A DNA stretch of 48,355 bases from contig NZ_JACHGM010000005.1 in the NCBI RefSeq assembly GCF_014202295.1, forward strand, positions 1 to 48,355. The letters run 5' to 3'. Positions 46,572-48,355 of the stretch are shown here, piece by piece. The DNA comes from Borreliella afzelii (GTDB taxonomy: Bacteria > Spirochaetota > Spirochaetia > Borreliales > Borreliaceae). The position numbers were made by a program, and so were the translations under genes. The stretch's first letter is position 1. Every line of letters begins with the position of its first letter. The notes beneath the pieces were generated by a model, which saw nothing but the letters and a program-made list of their open reading frames with translations, did not search any database and had not been told where the DNA came from.

Positions 46572-47456
46572 TTATTTTTTGTTGAGACTTGCTACAATAG
46601 TTTTTGCATGTGTAATAAGCTCTTTTATTTCTTTCTTTCTTCCTATTGCCTCAATTCTGTTAGAAAAAAAAGATTCTAAATTACTTAAAGCACTTCTTGC
46701 GTCACTTAGAGCCTGTCTAGATAATTTTAATGCATCAGATCTCTTATTTCTACTCTCTAATCTTTTAATAATACTTTCTTTTAACCTTTTATTGGCCTTA
46801 TCAAAAAATAAAGCAGCAGATATTATCTCATTTTCTGCAATATTAATCTTATTTATAAGTTTCTCAAGTTCAGAATCTATCTTTAAATTATCTTCCTCCA
46901 ATTTTGCTAATTTATTTATCTTGTCTCTATTATTCTTATAATTTCCCATTAGTGGTGTTTTTTTATTTTGAATTTTTTCTAGCACATCATGCAAATCAGC
47001 TTTTATTAAAGCATATTCATTTTTAAGTGCACGCGCTTCTTCAATTAATTCAGAAAATTTAGAGTTTCCAAGAATATTTCCTAAATCTTTAATTGCTTCG
47101 TCTGCTCTCTTTTCTTCATCAGTAGAGGGAATCAAATCCTCTTTTTTTATTTCTTTTTTTTGAGCATGCTCATCAATTGAAATATTTGCTATATTAACCC
47201 TATTATTTAATGATACTGAAGGTGCTACAGGATCAATTAAATCCTCATATTTCTGTTCTCCGAAATTTTTAGTAAAGCCTTTTTGCTCTTCTTGATTACT
47301 ATATAAATCATTAAGAGCATCTTCTTTAATACTGTACGAAGCCCCTTTTGCATTATTGTTATTTTTTTGTTCTTTATTACCAGATAATTTGGAATCTAGG
47401 TTGCAAGACATTAATCCTACTATTAATAATGTATATAAAAACAAACCTTTTCTCAT
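46572..47456 (-). CDS. Coiled-coil lipoprotein, 294 aa (right-arm copy)
   Basis: Same lipoprotein as at 900-1784 (Cys18). The 22-base duplication of its ribosome-binding site and start is present here as well (decoy ATG at 47478). Confidence 0.85.
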   Translation of the reverse strand: MRKGLFLYTLLIVGLMSCNLDSKLSGNKEQKNNNNAKGASYSIKEDALNDLYSNQEEQKGFTKNFGEQKYEDLIDPVAPSVSLNNRVNIANISIDEHAQKKEIKKEDLIPSTDEEKRADEAIKDLGNILGNSKFSELIEEARALKNEYALIKADLHDVLEKIQNKKTPLMGNYKNNRDKINKLAKLEEDNLKIDSELEKLINKINIAENEIISAALFFDKANKRLKESIIKRLESRNKRSDALKLSRQALSDARSALSNLESFFSNRIEAIGRKKEIKELITHAKTIVASLNKK

Positions 47457-47589
47457 AAAAATATTCTCCTTTTCTCATAAAAATATTCTCCTTTTTTCTA
47501 ATAAGAATATTAATTATTAATTAATATTCTTATTAATTAAGATTATATATCATTTTGTTTGAATTATAATAAAAATATTTTAATTTTTT

Positions 47590-47757
47590 GTTAAAAATAT
47601 TGTAAAAATAAATGCCTCAATAGCAATCACCCAAAAATTAGCAAAGGACGCTTTAGCCAAAGAAAAAGAGAGGATTCAAAAAACTCTAAGAGATGTTCTA
47701 TATGAGAGACTCTACGACTCTATAGTATTAACTATAATACTTTATTATAATTTATAG
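47590..47757 (+). pseudogene. Type IIG internal remnant (right-arm copy)
   Basis: Mirror of 599-766, reading KEKERIQKTLRDVLYER. Confidence 0.75.
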
Positions 47758-47878
47758 TTACAATAAGGTAAGAGGTTGTGATTATGCTAGGTAAGAAATT
47801 TAATTAATATTAAGACTAGGCTCGATTAAATTATTTCTAATATTTGATCGCTTGGTCTTAAATATTAGAAGGTATAAA

Positions 47879-48223
47879 ATGACTTACATAAAAAATCCAA
47901 CTTCATTTTTTAATAAATCAACTTCTGGTAATCTTGTTAATTTAGGCAAATTTCAAATTAAAGTAAATGATAACATTTTTGAACATTTGCTCGATATCGC
48001 AATATTTGCAAAAAATAAAAAAACATACAAAGAATTAATATTATTTGCTACTGAAAATAATATTAGCGATAAAACTATAAAATTAGCATTAGAAAATAAA
48101 GTATTAATTCCTTTTTATGAATATCCAAAAAATAGAGGTTACTTAAAAAATAAATATTTTTTGGATCTTTTGCTTGCACATCCAGAGAATTGTAGGTTTA
48201 TTCTTTTGAGAAATTATATTTAA
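47879..48223 (+). CDS. Hypothetical 114-residue protein next to the left telomere (right-arm copy)
   Basis: Same product as at 133-477, start ATG 47879 behind AGAAGG. Confidence 0.5.
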   Translation: MTYIKNPTSFFNKSTSGNLVNLGKFQIKVNDNIFEHLLDIAIFAKNKKTYKELILFATENNISDKTIKLALENKVLIPFYEYPKNRGYLKNKYFLDLLLAHPENCRFILLRNYI

Positions 48224-48261
48224 AGTTTTATTTTGTTTGAAGGGGAAAGTTTTACCTTTTT

Positions 48262-48355
48262 AGATTAATCTTTAGAGTTAATATATCTATACTAATTAAA
48301 AATTAATTAATTAATTTTTAATTAGTATAGATATATTAACTCTAAAGATTAATCT
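48262..48355. repeat. Second copy of the left telomere palindrome
   Basis: Identical to bases 1-94, with its centre between 48308 and 48309. The exact repeat of the window's start at its end indicates a circular or unending assembly of a hairpin-ended molecule. Confidence 0.92.

Noticed and set aside
24192-48355. Second arm as a separate plasmid region with duplicated genes
   Set aside because: It is base-for-base the reverse complement of the first arm apart from one vraA repeat, so I treat it as the same molecule's other strand and list the copies only for completeness.

Overview
The window looks like a Lyme-disease-group Borrelia (Borreliella) linear plasmid. It is very AT-rich and carries the four-gene Borrelia plasmid maintenance cluster, a Bdr protein, several spirochaetal lipoproteins with short lipoboxes, P13-type membrane proteins and a large type IIG restriction-modification enzyme of the kind found on lp25/lp28/lp56 plasmids. 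I cannot name the plasmid type or species from sequence alone; the ParA-type (family 32) protein at 15114-15869 is the usual typing gene.

The 48,355 bases are not one plasmid but two copies of a ~24.14 kb plasmid joined tail to tail. The left arm (1-24191) is followed by its reverse complement (24192-48355). Position x in the left arm pairs with 48383-x between the centre and the vraA repeat, and with 48356-x outside it. The 27-base offset is exactly one repeat unit in vraA (four full units in the left arm, three in the right). Bases 1-94 and 48262-48355 are the same perfect palindrome, so the assembly is probably a circle with a 94-base overlap. The palindrome centres (47/48, 24191/24192, 48308/48309) are the hairpin telomere tips. 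Both tips carry TTAGTATA (telomere Box 3) at exactly bases 14-21 inward. The real plasmid therefore runs from 48 to 24191. The dimer is either the replication intermediate that precedes telomere resolution or, more likely, a read-through/assembly product of hairpin ends.

Layout of one unit (left-arm coordinates): left telomere (1-94); a small unknown gene (133-477); a lipoprotein/P13-type/lipoprotein zone with gene remnants (599-4501); an MFS transporter (5022-6200); a decayed phage-like P-loop gene (6240-6756); a frameshifted lipoprotein gene (7037-7889); the type IIG enzyme (8489-12325); a dead TnpB (13137-13521); the replication/partition operon (promoter 13592-13621, genes 13665-16594, palindromic operator 15909-15924); bdr (16753-17097); lipoprotein and P13 pseudogenes (17332-18193); virulent-strain-associated lipoproteins (18590-19552 and vraA 21833-22867) flanking another lipoprotein (20232-21086); and a telomere-proximal lipoprotein (23547-24095) before the right tip.

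Functionally, the family 57/62, 50, 32 and 49 genes replicate and segregate the plasmid, and the type IIG enzyme modifies DNA and restricts incoming DNA. Most other intact genes encode envelope proteins likely exposed to host or tick. Intergenic regions are full of decayed paralogues, inverted repeats upstream of lipoprotein genes and strong hairpins downstream. Family names are assigned from remembered features, not database searches.
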